From an uncultured Sinobacteraceae bacterium (GTDB lineage: Bacteria > Pseudomonadota > Gammaproteobacteria > Nevskiales > Nevskiaceae): 64,000 bases of DNA. Location of the stretch: assembly GCA_903822975.1 (NCBI GenBank), contig CAIJRD010000007.1, forward strand, positions 62,001-126,000. Direction: 5' to 3'. Shown here piece by piece: positions 8,101-18,200 of the stretch. Position numbers and translations under genes: made by a program. Numbering within the stretch: the first letter of the stretch is position 1; every line of letters begins with the position of its first letter. The notes under the pieces are model-generated. The model saw nothing but the letters and a program-made list of their open reading frames with translations. It was not told the DNA's origin and did not search any database.

Positions 8101-9427
8101 TCTCGCACTCAAACCGCGCCTTGCCGACGCTCCGTCCCTGGCGCGTTCCGCAGCACCAGAAGCGGGCTCGCCTCAAACCGGAGTCCGCCACTTTCCGGTG
8201 ATCGTGATCGGCGGCGGCCAGGCCGGACTGTCGATCAGCTACTGCCTGAAACAGCAGGGAGTCGCCCATCACGTGTTCGAGAAACACCGCATCGGCCACG
8301 ACTGGCGCGCAAGGCGCTGGGATTCGTTCTGCCTGGTCACGCCGAATTGGCAATGCAAGCTGCCGGGCTTTCCGTATGCGGGCGACGATCCGCACGGCTT
8401 CATTCCGAAGCAGGAAATCGTGCAGTACCTGGAGGATTACGCCGCATCGTTCGCGCCGCCGATCAGCGAAGGTGTGGCGGTCGAGCGCATGCGCCGCAAC
8501 GCCGACGGCGTGTTCGAAGTCGAAACCAGTGCCGGCGCGTTCAGCGCGAATCAGGTGGTGATCGCCACCGGTGGCTATCACACGCCGAGGGTGCCGCGCA
8601 TGGCCGAGCGCCTGCCGGCGGACATCGTGCAATTGCACTCCTCGGCCTATCGCAATGCGGATGCCTTGCCGGAAGGCGCGGTGCTGGTGGTCGGCACCGG
8701 ACAGTCCGGCTGCCAGATCGCCGAAGACCTGCACTGGGCCGGACGGCAGGTACACCTGAGCGTGGGCAGTGCGCCGCGTTCGCCGCGCCAGTATCGCGGC
8801 AAGGATGCAATCGATTGGCTCGACGAGATCGGCTATTACGCAATCCCGATTCACGCGCATCCGAAGAAGGAGCGCGTCAAAGCGCAGGCGAATCACTATC
8901 TCACCGGCCGGAATGGCGGCCACGAAATCGATCTGCGTCGATTCGCGCTCGAAGGCATGAAGCTGCACGGACGACTGAAGGAGATCCACGGCGCGCTGTT
9001 CGAATTCCGCGACGACCTCAAGGCGAATCTCGATAACGCCGATGTCGTCGCCCAGGGCATCAAGAACATGATCGACCAGCACATCGCACGCGCCGGCATC
9101 GACGCGCCGATAGAACCGACGTATCAGCCGCCCTGGTCGCCGAGCGAGGAATCACTGCCGCTCGATCTGCGCGAAGCCGACATCCGCAGCGTGGTTTGGG
9201 CCACCGGGTACACGTCCGATTTTCGCTGGGTCGAAGTGCCGGTATTCGACGGCCGCGGCGAACCGAGCCATCAGCGTGGCGTCACGCCGGTTCCCGGCCT
9301 GTACTTTCTGGGCCTGCCCTGGCTTTACACCTGGGGCTCGGGGCGCTTCGCGCAGGTTGGCGAAGACGCCGAATATCTGGCCGAGGCGATCACGCAACTG
9401 GCCGTGCGCAATGCTCGAGCCGTCTAG
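8093..9427 (+). CDS. MSMEG_0569 family flavin-dependent oxidoreductase
   Basis: A 444-residue flavoprotein closing the Nit1C operon. It has the two dinucleotide-binding loops of the flavin monooxygenase/CzcO type: VIVIGGGQAGLSISYCLKQQ at residues 36-55 for FAD, and VLVVGTGQSGCQIAEDL near residue 200 for NAD(P)H. WRARRWDSFCLVTPNWQ and the C-terminal WATGYTSDFRW and GLPWLYTWGSGRF are typical. It probably uses NAD(P)H and oxygen to oxidise a nitrogen compound; the substrate is unknown. ATG 8093 overlaps the preceding gene by eight bases. The 208 bp after the stop contain no convincing gene. Confidence 0.9.
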   Translation: MTNLALKPRLADAPSLARSAAPEAGSPQTGVRHFPVIVIGGGQAGLSISYCLKQQGVAHHVFEKHRIGHDWRARRWDSFCLVTPNWQCKLPGFPYAGDDPHGFIPKQEIVQYLEDYAASFAPPISEGVAVERMRRNADGVFEVETSAGAFSANQVVIATGGYHTPRVPRMAERLPADIVQLHSSAYRNADALPEGAVLVVGTGQSGCQIAEDLHWAGRQVHLSVGSAPRSPRQYRGKDAIDWLDEIGYYAIPIHAHPKKERVKAQANHYLTGRNGGHEIDLRRFALEGMKLHGRLKEIHGALFEFRDDLKANLDNADVVAQGIKNMIDQHIARAGIDAPIEPTYQPPWSPSEESLPLDLREADIRSVVWATGYTSDFRWVEVPVFDGRGEPSHQRGVTPVPGLYFLGLPWLYTWGSGRFAQVGEDAEYLAEAITQLAVRNARAV

Positions 9428-9635
9428 GGATTCGGCGCCGCGCGCACGTACTGGACGAACCGGGTCTGACCGGCGCACTGTGCAAGCCGGGCGCACGATG
9501 CCAGGCTGAATTCGACGAACCGGGCGGCGCGACACCGAAAGCCGCAAAAGCATCACCCGGCGCGCCGCCGAGTTGAACGGTGGCGTTGGTCTTGCGTGAA
9601 GGAACGCTCGGTGGTCGAACAACAGGACAAGCACC

Positions 9636-11099
9636 GTGGCGAAAATTCCAGCCGGCGTCGGACCGCGGTATCCGCAGGTGGTTGTGCTGGTCGGCGCCAC
9701 CGGCGATCTTGCGCGGCGCAAGCTGCTGCCGGGGCTGTTTCACCTGGCGAGCGCGGGCTTCATTCCCGGTTGCCGCATCATCGGCGTGTCGCTCGACGAA
9801 TTCGATGCCGACGGCTTTCGCGCCGCGGCGCGCAGTGCACTCGACGAGTTCTCCAGCCGCAAGATCAAGGACGACGACTGGGCCGCGTTTGCCGCGAGCC
9901 TCGACTACGTGCCGCTGAACGCAGGTGCCGCAGCACTCCGCGCAGCGGTCGACAATGCCGAAAAGACCTTCAGCGGCGAGAGCCGACGGCTGCACTACCT
10001 GAGCGTGCCGCCGAGCGCGGCACTGCCGGCGGTGCGCCTGCTCGGCGAGGCCGGTCTGGTCGAGCGCTCGCGCATCATCATGGAAAAACCCTTCGGCACC
10101 GATCTCGCCAGCGCGGTCACGCTGAACAAGAAACTGCACGAGGTGTTCGACGAAGACCAGATCTTCCGCATCGATCATTTCCTCGGCAAGGAACCGGCGC
10201 AAAACATCCTTGCGTTCCGCTTCGCCAATGGTTTGTTCGAGCCGATCTGGAACCGCAACTTCATCGATCACGTGCAGATCGACGTGCCCGAAACGCTCGG
10301 ACTCGGCAAGCGCTCGGCATTCTATGAAGCCACCGGCGCGTACCGCGACATGGTCGTCACGCACCTGTTCCAGATTCTCGCGTTCATGGCGATGGAGCCG
10401 CCGACCGCACTCGCGCCACGGCCGATCAGCGAAGAGAAGAACAAGGTGTTCCGCAGCATGCTGCCGCTGGATCCCGGCAATGTCGTGCGCGGGCAGTACA
10501 GCGGTTATCGCACCGAGGACGGCGTCGACCCGGAGTCCGACACCGAAACCTTCATTTCGCTGAAATGCGAAATCGACAATTGGCGCTGGGCCGGCGTGCC
10601 GTTTCTGTTACGCACCGGCAAGCGTCTCGCCGAAGGCCAGCGGGTGATTTCGATCGCGTTTCGCGAACCGCCGAAAAGCATGTTCCCGGCCGGCTCGGGC
10701 GTGGGCGCACACGGACCGGATCACCTGACTTTCGATCTGGCGGACGCGTCCAAAATGTCACTATCGTTTTACGGCAAGCGCCCGGGCCCCGGCATGCGGC
10801 TCGACAAGCAGAGCCTGCAGTTCGCGATGCACGACACCGGCCTGATCGGCGACGTGCTGGAAGCCTACGAGCGACTAATTCTCGATGCGATGCGCGGCGA
10901 CCATACGCTGTTCACCACCGCCGAAGGCATCGAGCGGCTGTGGGAAGTTTCCGCGCCGCTGCTCGAAGCGCCGCCGCCGGTGCGTTTCTATGCGCCCGGC
11001 TCCTGGGGACCGAACGCGATCCATCAGCTGGTCGCGCCCCGCGCGTGGCGGCTGCCGTTCGAGCGGGCCTGGCGCGATCCGAACAAGCTCGGTAGCTGA
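9636..11099 (+). CDS. zwf: Glucose-6-phosphate 1-dehydrogenase
   Basis: A 487-residue enzyme of the oxidative pentose phosphate and Entner-Doudoroff routes, oxidising glucose 6-phosphate with NADP to 6-phosphogluconolactone. The coenzyme loop is VVVLVGATGDLARRKLLPGL (residues 15-34) and the active-site signature is RIDHFLGKEPAQN (around 177), containing the catalytic His. EKPFGTDL and the C-terminal domain RTGKRL are also present. It uses a GTG start; an upstream ATG is not available in a sensible place. It lies 208 bp beyond the Nit1C operon and may have its own promoter. NADPH supply for the flavoprotein is a possible link but unproven. Confidence 0.96.
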   Translation: MAKIPAGVGPRYPQVVVLVGATGDLARRKLLPGLFHLASAGFIPGCRIIGVSLDEFDADGFRAAARSALDEFSSRKIKDDDWAAFAASLDYVPLNAGAAALRAAVDNAEKTFSGESRRLHYLSVPPSAALPAVRLLGEAGLVERSRIIMEKPFGTDLASAVTLNKKLHEVFDEDQIFRIDHFLGKEPAQNILAFRFANGLFEPIWNRNFIDHVQIDVPETLGLGKRSAFYEATGAYRDMVVTHLFQILAFMAMEPPTALAPRPISEEKNKVFRSMLPLDPGNVVRGQYSGYRTEDGVDPESDTETFISLKCEIDNWRWAGVPFLLRTGKRLAEGQRVISIAFREPPKSMFPAGSGVGAHGPDHLTFDLADASKMSLSFYGKRPGPGMRLDKQSLQFAMHDTGLIGDVLEAYERLILDAMRGDHTLFTTAEGIERLWEVSAPLLEAPPPVRFYAPGSWGPNAIHQLVAPRAWRLPFERAWRDPNKLGS

Positions 11100-11130
11100 G
11101 CCGAAGCCGTTGCGACGTCGGCGCAAGCGA

Positions 11131-11616
11131 TTAGTACGGCGAGCCGTCCTTGTGTGCGAAGGTCCACTTGCCGTCGACCGACACCGCTTTCAGGTCGTCG
11201 TCCGGATAGCTGCCCTCGTCACCGGAGGTGCGGTCGCCGACTTCCAGATAGACCACTTCCTCTTCCGACTCGTTGAGCAGATGGTGTGCGTCACCACTGC
11301 CGGCTGCGAAGCCGGCGCACATGCCCGGCGCCAGCAGCGTGCGGCCCGCATCGGTCACCAGCACCGGCCGACCCTGCAGCACATAGATGAACTCGTCCTG
11401 ACGCGTGTGCGCGTGACGCAGCGCGGAAACCGAATGCGGTGCCAGTCGCGTCAGGTTCACGCCGAAATTGCGCAAGCCGAACAGATCGCCGAGCGGGCGC
11501 TTCGAACGGCCCGCCATCCTCGACGCGAACGGCTCCGGATAGTTCGACGGCTTGGTTCGTAGCGGCGCGTCTTCGGCGCGAATCGCAGGCGGGGTGTTAG
11601 GCGTGGCGTTGGTCAT
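11131..11616 (-). CDS. Cupin-domain protein
   Basis: A 161-residue single-domain cupin. The two cupin motifs are visible: LAPHSVSALRHAHTRQDEFI with metal-ligand candidates His-x-His and Glu, then PGMCAGFAAGSGDAHHLLNE with a ligand His. The domain is extended by a conserved tail including VVYLEVGDRTSGDEGSYPDDD. Relatives are annotated as mannose-6-phosphate isomerase-like or sugar-binding cupins; the substrate cannot be told from sequence. It converges on zwf, with only 31 bp between the stops. The start ATG at 11616 is the only one giving the whole domain. Confidence 0.8.
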   Translation of the reverse strand: MTNATPNTPPAIRAEDAPLRTKPSNYPEPFASRMAGRSKRPLGDLFGLRNFGVNLTRLAPHSVSALRHAHTRQDEFIYVLQGRPVLVTDAGRTLLAPGMCAGFAAGSGDAHHLLNESEEEVVYLEVGDRTSGDEGSYPDDDLKAVSVDGKWTFAHKDGSPY

Positions 11617-11702
11617 TGCGAATGCAATCCATGCAGGCGACGACGTCGTTCGTCGGAGTTACGAATTCTAGTGGTGCCGCTAGCGGCGCTGCATGCAGCG
11701 AA

Positions 11703-11751
11703 GATCGAGGTTCGAGATTCGAGGTTCGAGGTTCGAGATTCGAGATTCGGA
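11703..11751. repeat. 7-bp tandem array (RTTCGAG)
   Basis: Seven consecutive 7-mers alternate GTTCGAG and ATTCGAG between the cupin gene and the glutathione transferase gene. The phase is kept without indels. The next bases, ATCTCGAAC, fold back on the repeat. Function unknown. Confidence 0.85.
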
Positions 11752-11789
11752 TCTCGAACGCTCAAGGCGCGTTACTTCGCGCGTCGTCT

Positions 11790-12410
11790 TCAGTCGCTCG
11801 TCGGCCAGGGATTCGCCCAGGCCGGAATCTGCAACAGGCGATCGATCCAGCGCGTGATATTCGGAAACTGCGCCATCGGCATCTCCGATATACGCCAGTC
11901 CGTCGCCATCGACGCCAACTGGAAGTCCGCAATCGTCAGCCGTTCGAACGCAATGAAGCTACGTCCCTGCAGATGGGCATCAAGCACGCGCGCGTAGCGC
12001 TCGAAATCCGGCACCGCAGCCGGCAGGCTCGCGCGATCAGGCGGGCCTATGTTGAAGGTCGCTTTGACCACGTGCTCGAAATAGAACGGTCCGACGGCGG
12101 GCTCCCAGTGATGATCGTTCCACGAGAGCCAACGCAGGATCTCGATCTGCTCCGCCGGATTCTGCGCAGGCCACAGATCGGAGCCGGCCTTTACGCACAG
12201 GTAGGTCATGATCGCCGACGACTCCCACAGCACGAAGCTGCCATCGACCAGCGTCGGCGCCTTGCAGTTAGGATTGAGCGCGGCGTACTGCGGCGACTTC
12301 AGGCCGCCGGTTTTCGACGTCACCTGAACGAACTCGACATCGATGCCGAGATGTTTCGCAAGCGCCAATGCGCGGCGCGGGGCTTGGGCCTTGATCCAGT
12401 AGAGCTTCAT
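11790..12410 (-). CDS. Glutathione S-transferase family protein
   Basis: A 206-residue cytosolic GST. The N-terminal thioredoxin-like domain has MKLYWIKAQAPRRALALAKH, the cis-Pro motif NCKAPTLVDG (about residues 47-56), and the glutathione-binding LWESSAIMTYL. The helical C-terminal domain carries the usual N-capping region SFIAFERLTIADFQLASMAT. These enzymes conjugate glutathione to electrophiles or act in isomerisation and reduction. The closest subgroup cannot be fixed by eye; theta/nu-like bacterial GSTs have this length. It follows the AidB-like gene on the same strand after 120 bp and precedes the 7-bp array. Confidence 0.9.
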   Translation of the reverse strand: MKLYWIKAQAPRRALALAKHLGIDVEFVQVTSKTGGLKSPQYAALNPNCKAPTLVDGSFVLWESSAIMTYLCVKAGSDLWPAQNPAEQIEILRWLSWNDHHWEPAVGPFYFEHVVKATFNIGPPDRASLPAAVPDFERYARVLDAHLQGRSFIAFERLTIADFQLASMATDWRISEMPMAQFPNITRWIDRLLQIPAWANPWPTSD

Positions 12411-12530
12411 AGCGTCTCCGATTCCGTGAACGACGACGCGGCGACTTTCCGATTAATACGAATCGATCAACACGCCATCGATGTTCCCAACCTATATCGA
12501 TGCGCCTTGCCACGCGCGCCACGCACCGCT

Positions 12531-14225
12531 TCACGCAAACGCCCGATCGATCAAATACGTCAACGGCGCACCCACGCCCAGCGTTCCGAACACCTGCCCG
12601 TGTCCACCGCCGAGGCGCGACTCGCAGAACGTATCCGCCACACGCCGATCGCCGGCACGCACCAGAATCGCCGCCTGCAGCGACAGCGCCATGCGTTCGA
12701 CCAGGAAGCGCGAACGCGATTCGAGCGTGCCGCGATCGGCGTTGTCGGCCGCGAGTTCGGCCTGCAGGCGGACCACTTCGGCGTCGAGTGCCGGATGTCC
12801 GCCCTTGGCGGTGTTCAATTCGGCGAAGAAGGCGTCGCGGCTCGCCGGTTCGCGCGTGAGCGCGCGCAGCACGTCGAGGCACTGGATGTTGCCGCTGCCT
12901 TCCCAGATCGAGTTCAGCGGTGCCTGTCGGTACAGGCGCGGCAGATTGGTTTCTTCGACATAGCCGGCGCCGCCCAAGCATTCCTGTGCTTCGTTGACGA
13001 AGGCCGGCGCACGTTTGCAGACCCAGTATTTGCCGACCGCCGTGGCGATGCGCGCGAACGCGGCTTCGGACGCACTGTTCTTGCCGTCGCGCGCGCTGGC
13101 GTCGACGGCGCGCGATACCCGCGCGGTGAGCACAGCGTGCGCTTCGCTTTCGAGTGCGAGATCGGCCAGCACGTTCTGCATCAGCGGCTGTTCCACCAGC
13201 AACTTGCCGAAGGCCTTGCGATGACGTGCGTGATGAATCGCCTGCACCAGTGCTTGCCGCATCAGGCTGGCGGAGCCGATCATGCAGTCCTGCCGCGTCA
13301 GCGCCACCATTTCCAGAATCGTCGCGATGCCGCGACCTTCTTCGCCGAGCATGCGCGCGGTGGCGCCCTGGAACTCCACTTCTGAGCTGGCATTGCTCCA
13401 GTCACCCAGCTTGTCCTTGAGTCGCTGGATGCGAATCGCGTTGCGGCTGCCAGATTCATCGAACCGCGGCAACAGGAAACAGGACACGCCGGCCTCGGTC
13501 TGCGCGAGCACCAGAAACGCATCGCACATGGGCGCGGAGAAGAACCACTTGTGGCCGACCAGTTCGTACAACTCGCCAGGTCCGCGTCCACCGACCGGAT
13601 AGGCGCGCGTGCTGTTGGAGCGGACGTCGGAGCCGCCCTGCTTCTCCGTCATGCCCATGCCGATGGTCACGCCGGTCTTTTGATCGGGCGGAATGAAGCG
13701 CTGGTCATAAGCGTTGGCGATCACACGCGGCAGCCAGGCCTGCGCCAACGAGGGTTGATGTCGCAGCGCCGGCACGCAGGCGTAGGTCATCGTCAGCGGA
13801 CAGCTGCTGCCCTGGTCGGCCTGATTGTGCAAATAGCTGATCGCCATGCGTGCGACGTGCGCGCCCGGTTGATCCGCATGGCGCCAGGCGAAGTTGGATA
13901 CGCCATGCGCGACGCCGAGCTGCATGATGCGGTGATAGGCCGGATGGAACTCGACTTCGTCGATACGATTTCCGTAGCGGTCGAACGGCTTGAACTTCGG
14001 TTTGTTTTCGTTGGCGGTGTAGCCGAGTTGCATCAGTTCGCCACCGGCGATCACGCCATAGGCCGCGATCTCGCGTTCCGCCCAGCCACCGCCTTCGCGC
14101 GCGATGGCTTCGCGCAGCGGCAGATCGGTGCGCCAGGCGTCGTAGGGCGCCAGCAGGGGCGCCTGGTTGTCGACTTCGTGGGTGCTGAAGCGCTCGGCGA
14201 TGCGATGCGTTTCGGGTGCGTTCAT
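12531..14225 (-). CDS. AidB-like acyl-CoA dehydrogenase
   Basis: A 564-residue flavoprotein of the AidB/isovaleryl-CoA dehydrogenase-like branch, longer than ordinary acyl-CoA dehydrogenases (about 380-400). FAD-binding signatures are visible: MGMTEKQGGSDVRSN and GHKWFFSAPMCDAFLVLAQT. The C-terminal helical part has LGGAGYVEETNLPRLYRQAP and SIWEGSGNIQCLDVLRAL, both diagnostic for AidB. E. coli AidB binds DNA and protects it from alkylation; many homologues are simply uncharacterised dehydrogenases. The ATG at 14225 follows GGAGGA, so it is preferred over 14246. The YqhA gene ends 84 bp upstream on the same strand. Confidence 0.9.
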   Translation of the reverse strand: MNAPETHRIAERFSTHEVDNQAPLLAPYDAWRTDLPLREAIAREGGGWAEREIAAYGVIAGGELMQLGYTANENKPKFKPFDRYGNRIDEVEFHPAYHRIMQLGVAHGVSNFAWRHADQPGAHVARMAISYLHNQADQGSSCPLTMTYACVPALRHQPSLAQAWLPRVIANAYDQRFIPPDQKTGVTIGMGMTEKQGGSDVRSNSTRAYPVGGRGPGELYELVGHKWFFSAPMCDAFLVLAQTEAGVSCFLLPRFDESGSRNAIRIQRLKDKLGDWSNASSEVEFQGATARMLGEEGRGIATILEMVALTRQDCMIGSASLMRQALVQAIHHARHRKAFGKLLVEQPLMQNVLADLALESEAHAVLTARVSRAVDASARDGKNSASEAAFARIATAVGKYWVCKRAPAFVNEAQECLGGAGYVEETNLPRLYRQAPLNSIWEGSGNIQCLDVLRALTREPASRDAFFAELNTAKGGHPALDAEVVRLQAELAADNADRGTLESRSRFLVERMALSLQAAILVRAGDRRVADTFCESRLGGGHGQVFGTLGVGAPLTYLIDRAFA

Positions 14226-14309
14226 GTGGTTTCCTCCGAGGCGCACTTCGCTGCACGTGTCGCTGCACGTGTGACTGGGCGGATCATTGGGCGTGCGCGG
14301 ATGTGCAAT

Positions 14310-14831
14310 CTAATGACCCGGTTCGCGATGGCTCGCGAACGCGATCTTGTCGACGTAGGCGAGAATCAGCGCGGACACGACAAATGCCAGATGCACGCCG
14401 GTCATCACCATCAGGCGGTCGAGCGGCACTTCCACACTGCTCAGATACGTCTTCAGCAGATGGATCGCCGAGATCGCCACCAGGCTCGACGCGACTTTCA
14501 GCTTGATCGTGCCGGAGTCGTACTTGCCGAGCCAGTTCGGCTTCTCTTGTTCCGGCGTGGCGTCGATGCGCGACACCATGGTTTCGTAACCGGATAGCGC
14601 GACCATCACCGCGAGATCGCCGACCAGGGCCAGATCGATCAGCGACAGAGCCGCCAGCACCAGCTCGGATTCGGTGATCGACAACAGGTTCTGGAAGATG
14701 TGCACCAGTTCCAGCGTGGCCTTCCAGGCGAAGGCCAGCAGCATCAGCAGCACCACCAGATACAAAGGCACCAGCAGCCAGCGGCTCGCCAGCAGCAGGC
14801 GTTCGAAGCGGGTTTCCAGAGAATTCGACAT
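14310..14831 (-). CDS. yqhA: UPF0114 membrane protein YqhA
   Basis: A 173-residue inner-membrane protein of the UPF0114/TIGR00645 family. Three or four hydrophobic segments are seen: WLLVPLYLVVLLMLLAFAW near residue 20, LVLAALSLIDLALVGDLAVM near 60, ASSLVAISAIHLL near 117, and LMVMTGVHLAFVVSALILAY near 140. The family motif WLGKYDSGTIKLKVASSLVA is present. The function is unknown; the fold is predicted to be a small transporter or channel-like protein. The ATG at 14831 (MSNSLETRFER) is preferred to one nine codons upstream because family members begin this way. Confidence 0.9.
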   Translation of the reverse strand: MSNSLETRFERLLLASRWLLVPLYLVVLLMLLAFAWKATLELVHIFQNLLSITESELVLAALSLIDLALVGDLAVMVALSGYETMVSRIDATPEQEKPNWLGKYDSGTIKLKVASSLVAISAIHLLKTYLSSVEVPLDRLMVMTGVHLAFVVSALILAYVDKIAFASHREPGH

Positions 14832-14901
14832 GAACAGAATGGGTGTGAATGGCAGCACTCAGCATAGCGGGTTCGGCTACCCGTTCGGATGAAGGCTTCA
14901 T

Positions 14902-14992
14902 CAATGGGCCCACCAATGGGCCCGGCGATCGCCCGGCAATGGTCCGGCGATGGTCCGGCGATGGGCCCGGCGATGGCGCCGACGATGCGCCC
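14902..14992. repeat. 11-12-bp tandem array (GGKCCGGCGAT)
   Basis: About eight units of the form GGTCCGGCGAT or GGGCCCGGCGAT run in the divergent region between yqhA and mfd. Two adjacent units at 14941-14962 are identical 11-mers; others gain one base. The rest of 14832-15294 holds no clear gene and must contain the promoters of both genes. Confidence 0.75.
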
Positions 14993-15294
14993 TGGCCGGT
15001 TTTGCGGTCCGTCGCGCCAACCACCCCGGGAAGGCCGACAGGCGATTCGCCAACCGGCGATAATTGCGGCCTCGTGATGTCCGATCCTCGCAGCTGCCCG
15101 CCGATAGTCCCGCGCCCGCGTGCGCTTGCGTATTCCTGGGTGCGCAGGTCGAGCGGGCTGCGCGCGCGCGGGTTGCATAGAACCCTTGCACCGCACGCCA
15201 GCACGGGTACGCGATGCCCGCGCGCGGTGCAGGCGACGACATCGCCGCCCTCCCGGGCATCCGAACTGCCGCTCCCAGCCGAGACTTTCTGAAC

Positions 15295-18200
15295 GTGGCC
15301 GAAGCATCGAACATTGCCCTGACCCAGCCGCCGCTGCCTGCGGACGGCCAGATCGCGCGCTGGCGCGGCCTGCCGGAAGCGAGCCTGGCACTCGCGATTG
15401 CCGAAGCCGCACGTCGCCACACCGGCCTCGTCATCGCCGTCACGGCCGGCGAACAACGCGCCTACCGGCTCGAAGAAGAGCTGCGCTTCTTCCTCGGCGG
15501 CGATGCGCCGGTGCTGCATTTCCCCGACAACGAGACGCTGGCCTACGACCCGTTCTCGCCGCATCAGGAAATTCTGTCCGAGCGACTCGCCGCGCTGTAT
15601 AGCCTGCCGCAGCAGCAACGCGGCGTGCTGATCGTCACCGCCGCGACCCTGCTCGAGCGCATGCCGCCGCGCGAATGGCTTGACGGCCGCGTGTTCATGC
15701 TCAAGGCCGGCCAGAAACTCGATGCGGCGGCGTTCCGCGAGCGCCTCGTCGGCGCCGGCTACCAGAGTGTTTCGGAGGTTGCGACCCAGGGTGAGTTTGC
15801 GATTCGCGGCGCGCTGGTCGATGTCTATCCGATGGGTGCGCGCGAAGCCTATCGCCTCGATCTGTTCGACGACGAAATCGAAACGATCCGCAAGTTCGAT
15901 CCGGAGACGCAGCGCTCGACCGATAAAGTTGCCGAGATGCGGCTGCTGCCGGCGCGCGAATTTCCGACCGATCGCGACGGCATCGAAACCTTCCGGCGCC
16001 GCTACCGCGAATATTTCAGCGGCGACCCGGCGCGCTCGCGCATCTACGCCGAGGTCAGCAAGGCGCTGATGCCGGGCGGTATCGAAGCCTATCTGCCGCT
16101 GTTTTTCTCGAACACGGCAAGCCTGTTCGATTACTTGCCGGCGCGTGCGCTGTTCATCGAGATCGACGACATCGACGCCGCCACCGCAGCCGAATGGCAG
16201 CAGATCGGCGAACGCTACGAGCGTTACAGCGGCAATCTCGAACGACCCTTGATGAAGCCGGCGGATCTGTTTCTGCAGCCGGCCGATGCCGTGGCGCGCC
16301 TGCATCGCGCGCCGCGCATCAGCTTGCAGCGCGAAGCGAGCGCAACGGCCGGCGACGATGCCACCGATTTCGATGCGCACCTGCTCAGCGCGGGCGGCGA
16401 ACAGATTCGCAGCTTCCTGCGCGAAAGCGAACAGGCCGCAGTACAACAGCGCGTGCTGTTCGTGGCCGAATCCGCCGGCCGCCGCGAAGCCGTGCTCGAC
16501 TGGCTCAAACCACTCGGCATTCTGGCGCGCGTGCACGAGCACTGGTCCGACTTCGTCGCCGGCAACAACCGCTACGGCATCGTCATCGGGCCGTTGCAGG
16601 AAAGCTTCCGCATCGATGGCCGCCTGGCGGTCATCGCCGAGCCGCAGATCTTCGGCAATCGCGCGGTTGCAGCGCTGCGCAAACGCGGCAAGGTACGCGA
16701 CCCCGAAACCATCCTGCGCGACCTCAACGATCTGCAGCCGGGCGCACCGGTGGTGCACGTCGCGCACGGCGTCGGTCGTTATCTGGGATTACAGCGGCTC
16801 GATGCCGGCGGCATCGAAGCCGAATACCTGGTGCTGGGCTATGCCGACAACGACAAGCTCTACGTCCCGGTCGCCTCGCTCAACCAGATCCATCGCTACA
16901 CCGGTGCCGAGGCTGAATCCGCGCCGCTGCATACGCTCGGTTCGGAGCGCTGGGGCAAGGCACAGACCAAGGCGCGTGAACGTGCCGCCGACGTGGCCGC
17001 CGAGTTGTTGTCGATTCAGGCGCGGCGCGCGGCGAAGCCGGCGATGGCGCTGCCGTTTTTCGAGGACGACTACAACACCTTCGCACAAGGCTTCCCGTTC
17101 GAGCCGACCACCGATCAGCAGAAGGCGATCGAGGCGGTGCGCGCCGATCTCACCGCCGACAAGCCGATGGACCGCGTGGTCTGCGGCGATGTCGGTTTCG
17201 GCAAGACCGAAGTCGCGATGCGCGCCGCGTTCATCGCCGCGCGCGCCGGCAAGCAGGTCTGCCTGCTGGCGCCGACGACGCTGCTGGTGCAGCAGCACGA
17301 AAAGAATTTTCGTGACCGCTTCGCCAACGACGGCGCGGCCACCGGTCGGCCGATCCGCGTCGGTGGTCTATCGCGCCTGCGCTCGGCGAAAGAACAGGCG
17401 GTGATGCTCGACGAACTGGCCGAGGGCAAGCTCGACATCGTCATCGGCACGCATCGACTGTTGCAGACCGACGTGCGCTTCAAAGATCTGGGCCTGGTGA
17501 TCGTCGACGAAGAGCATCGCTTCGGCGTTCGTCACAAAGAACGGTTAAAGAACCTGCGCGCCGAAGTGCATCTGCTGACGCTCACGGCGACGCCGATTCC
17601 GCGCACGCTGAACATGTCGATGGCCGGACTTCGCGATCTGTCGATCATCGCGACACCGCCAGCGTCGCGCCTGGCGATTCGCACCTTCGTCGCCGAGTGG
17701 GACAACGCGCTGGTGTACGAGGCCTGCCTGCGCGAACTCAAACGCGGCGGCCAGATCTACGTGCTGCACAACGAAGTGAAGGACATCGAGCGTTTCGCCG
17801 CCGAGTTGCAGACGCTGGTGCCTGAAGGCCGCGTGCGCTTCGCGCACGGCCAGATGCGTGAGCGCGAACTCGAACAGGTGATGCTGGATTTCTATCACGC
17901 GCGCTTCAATATTCTGGTGTGCACCACGATCATCGAGTCCGGCATCGACGTGCCGACCGCCAACACCATCATTATCGACCGTGCCGATCACCTCGGGCTT
18001 GCACAGCTGCATCAGCTGCGCGGTCGCGTCGGACGCAGCCATCATCGCGCCTACGCCTATCTGATGGTGCCGAGCAAGCGTGCCTTGACCGCCGATGCCG
18101 CGAAGCGCCTGGAGGCGATCGAATCGCTCGGCGAACTCGGCTCGGGTTTCGCGCTGGCCACGCACGACCTCGAGATTCGCGGCGCCGGCGAACTGCTCGG

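Noticed and set aside
14284-16767. An 827-codon open frame antisense to mfd and yqhA
   Set aside because: It lies opposite a certain gene, has no domain similarity and is a product of GC-rich codon bias.
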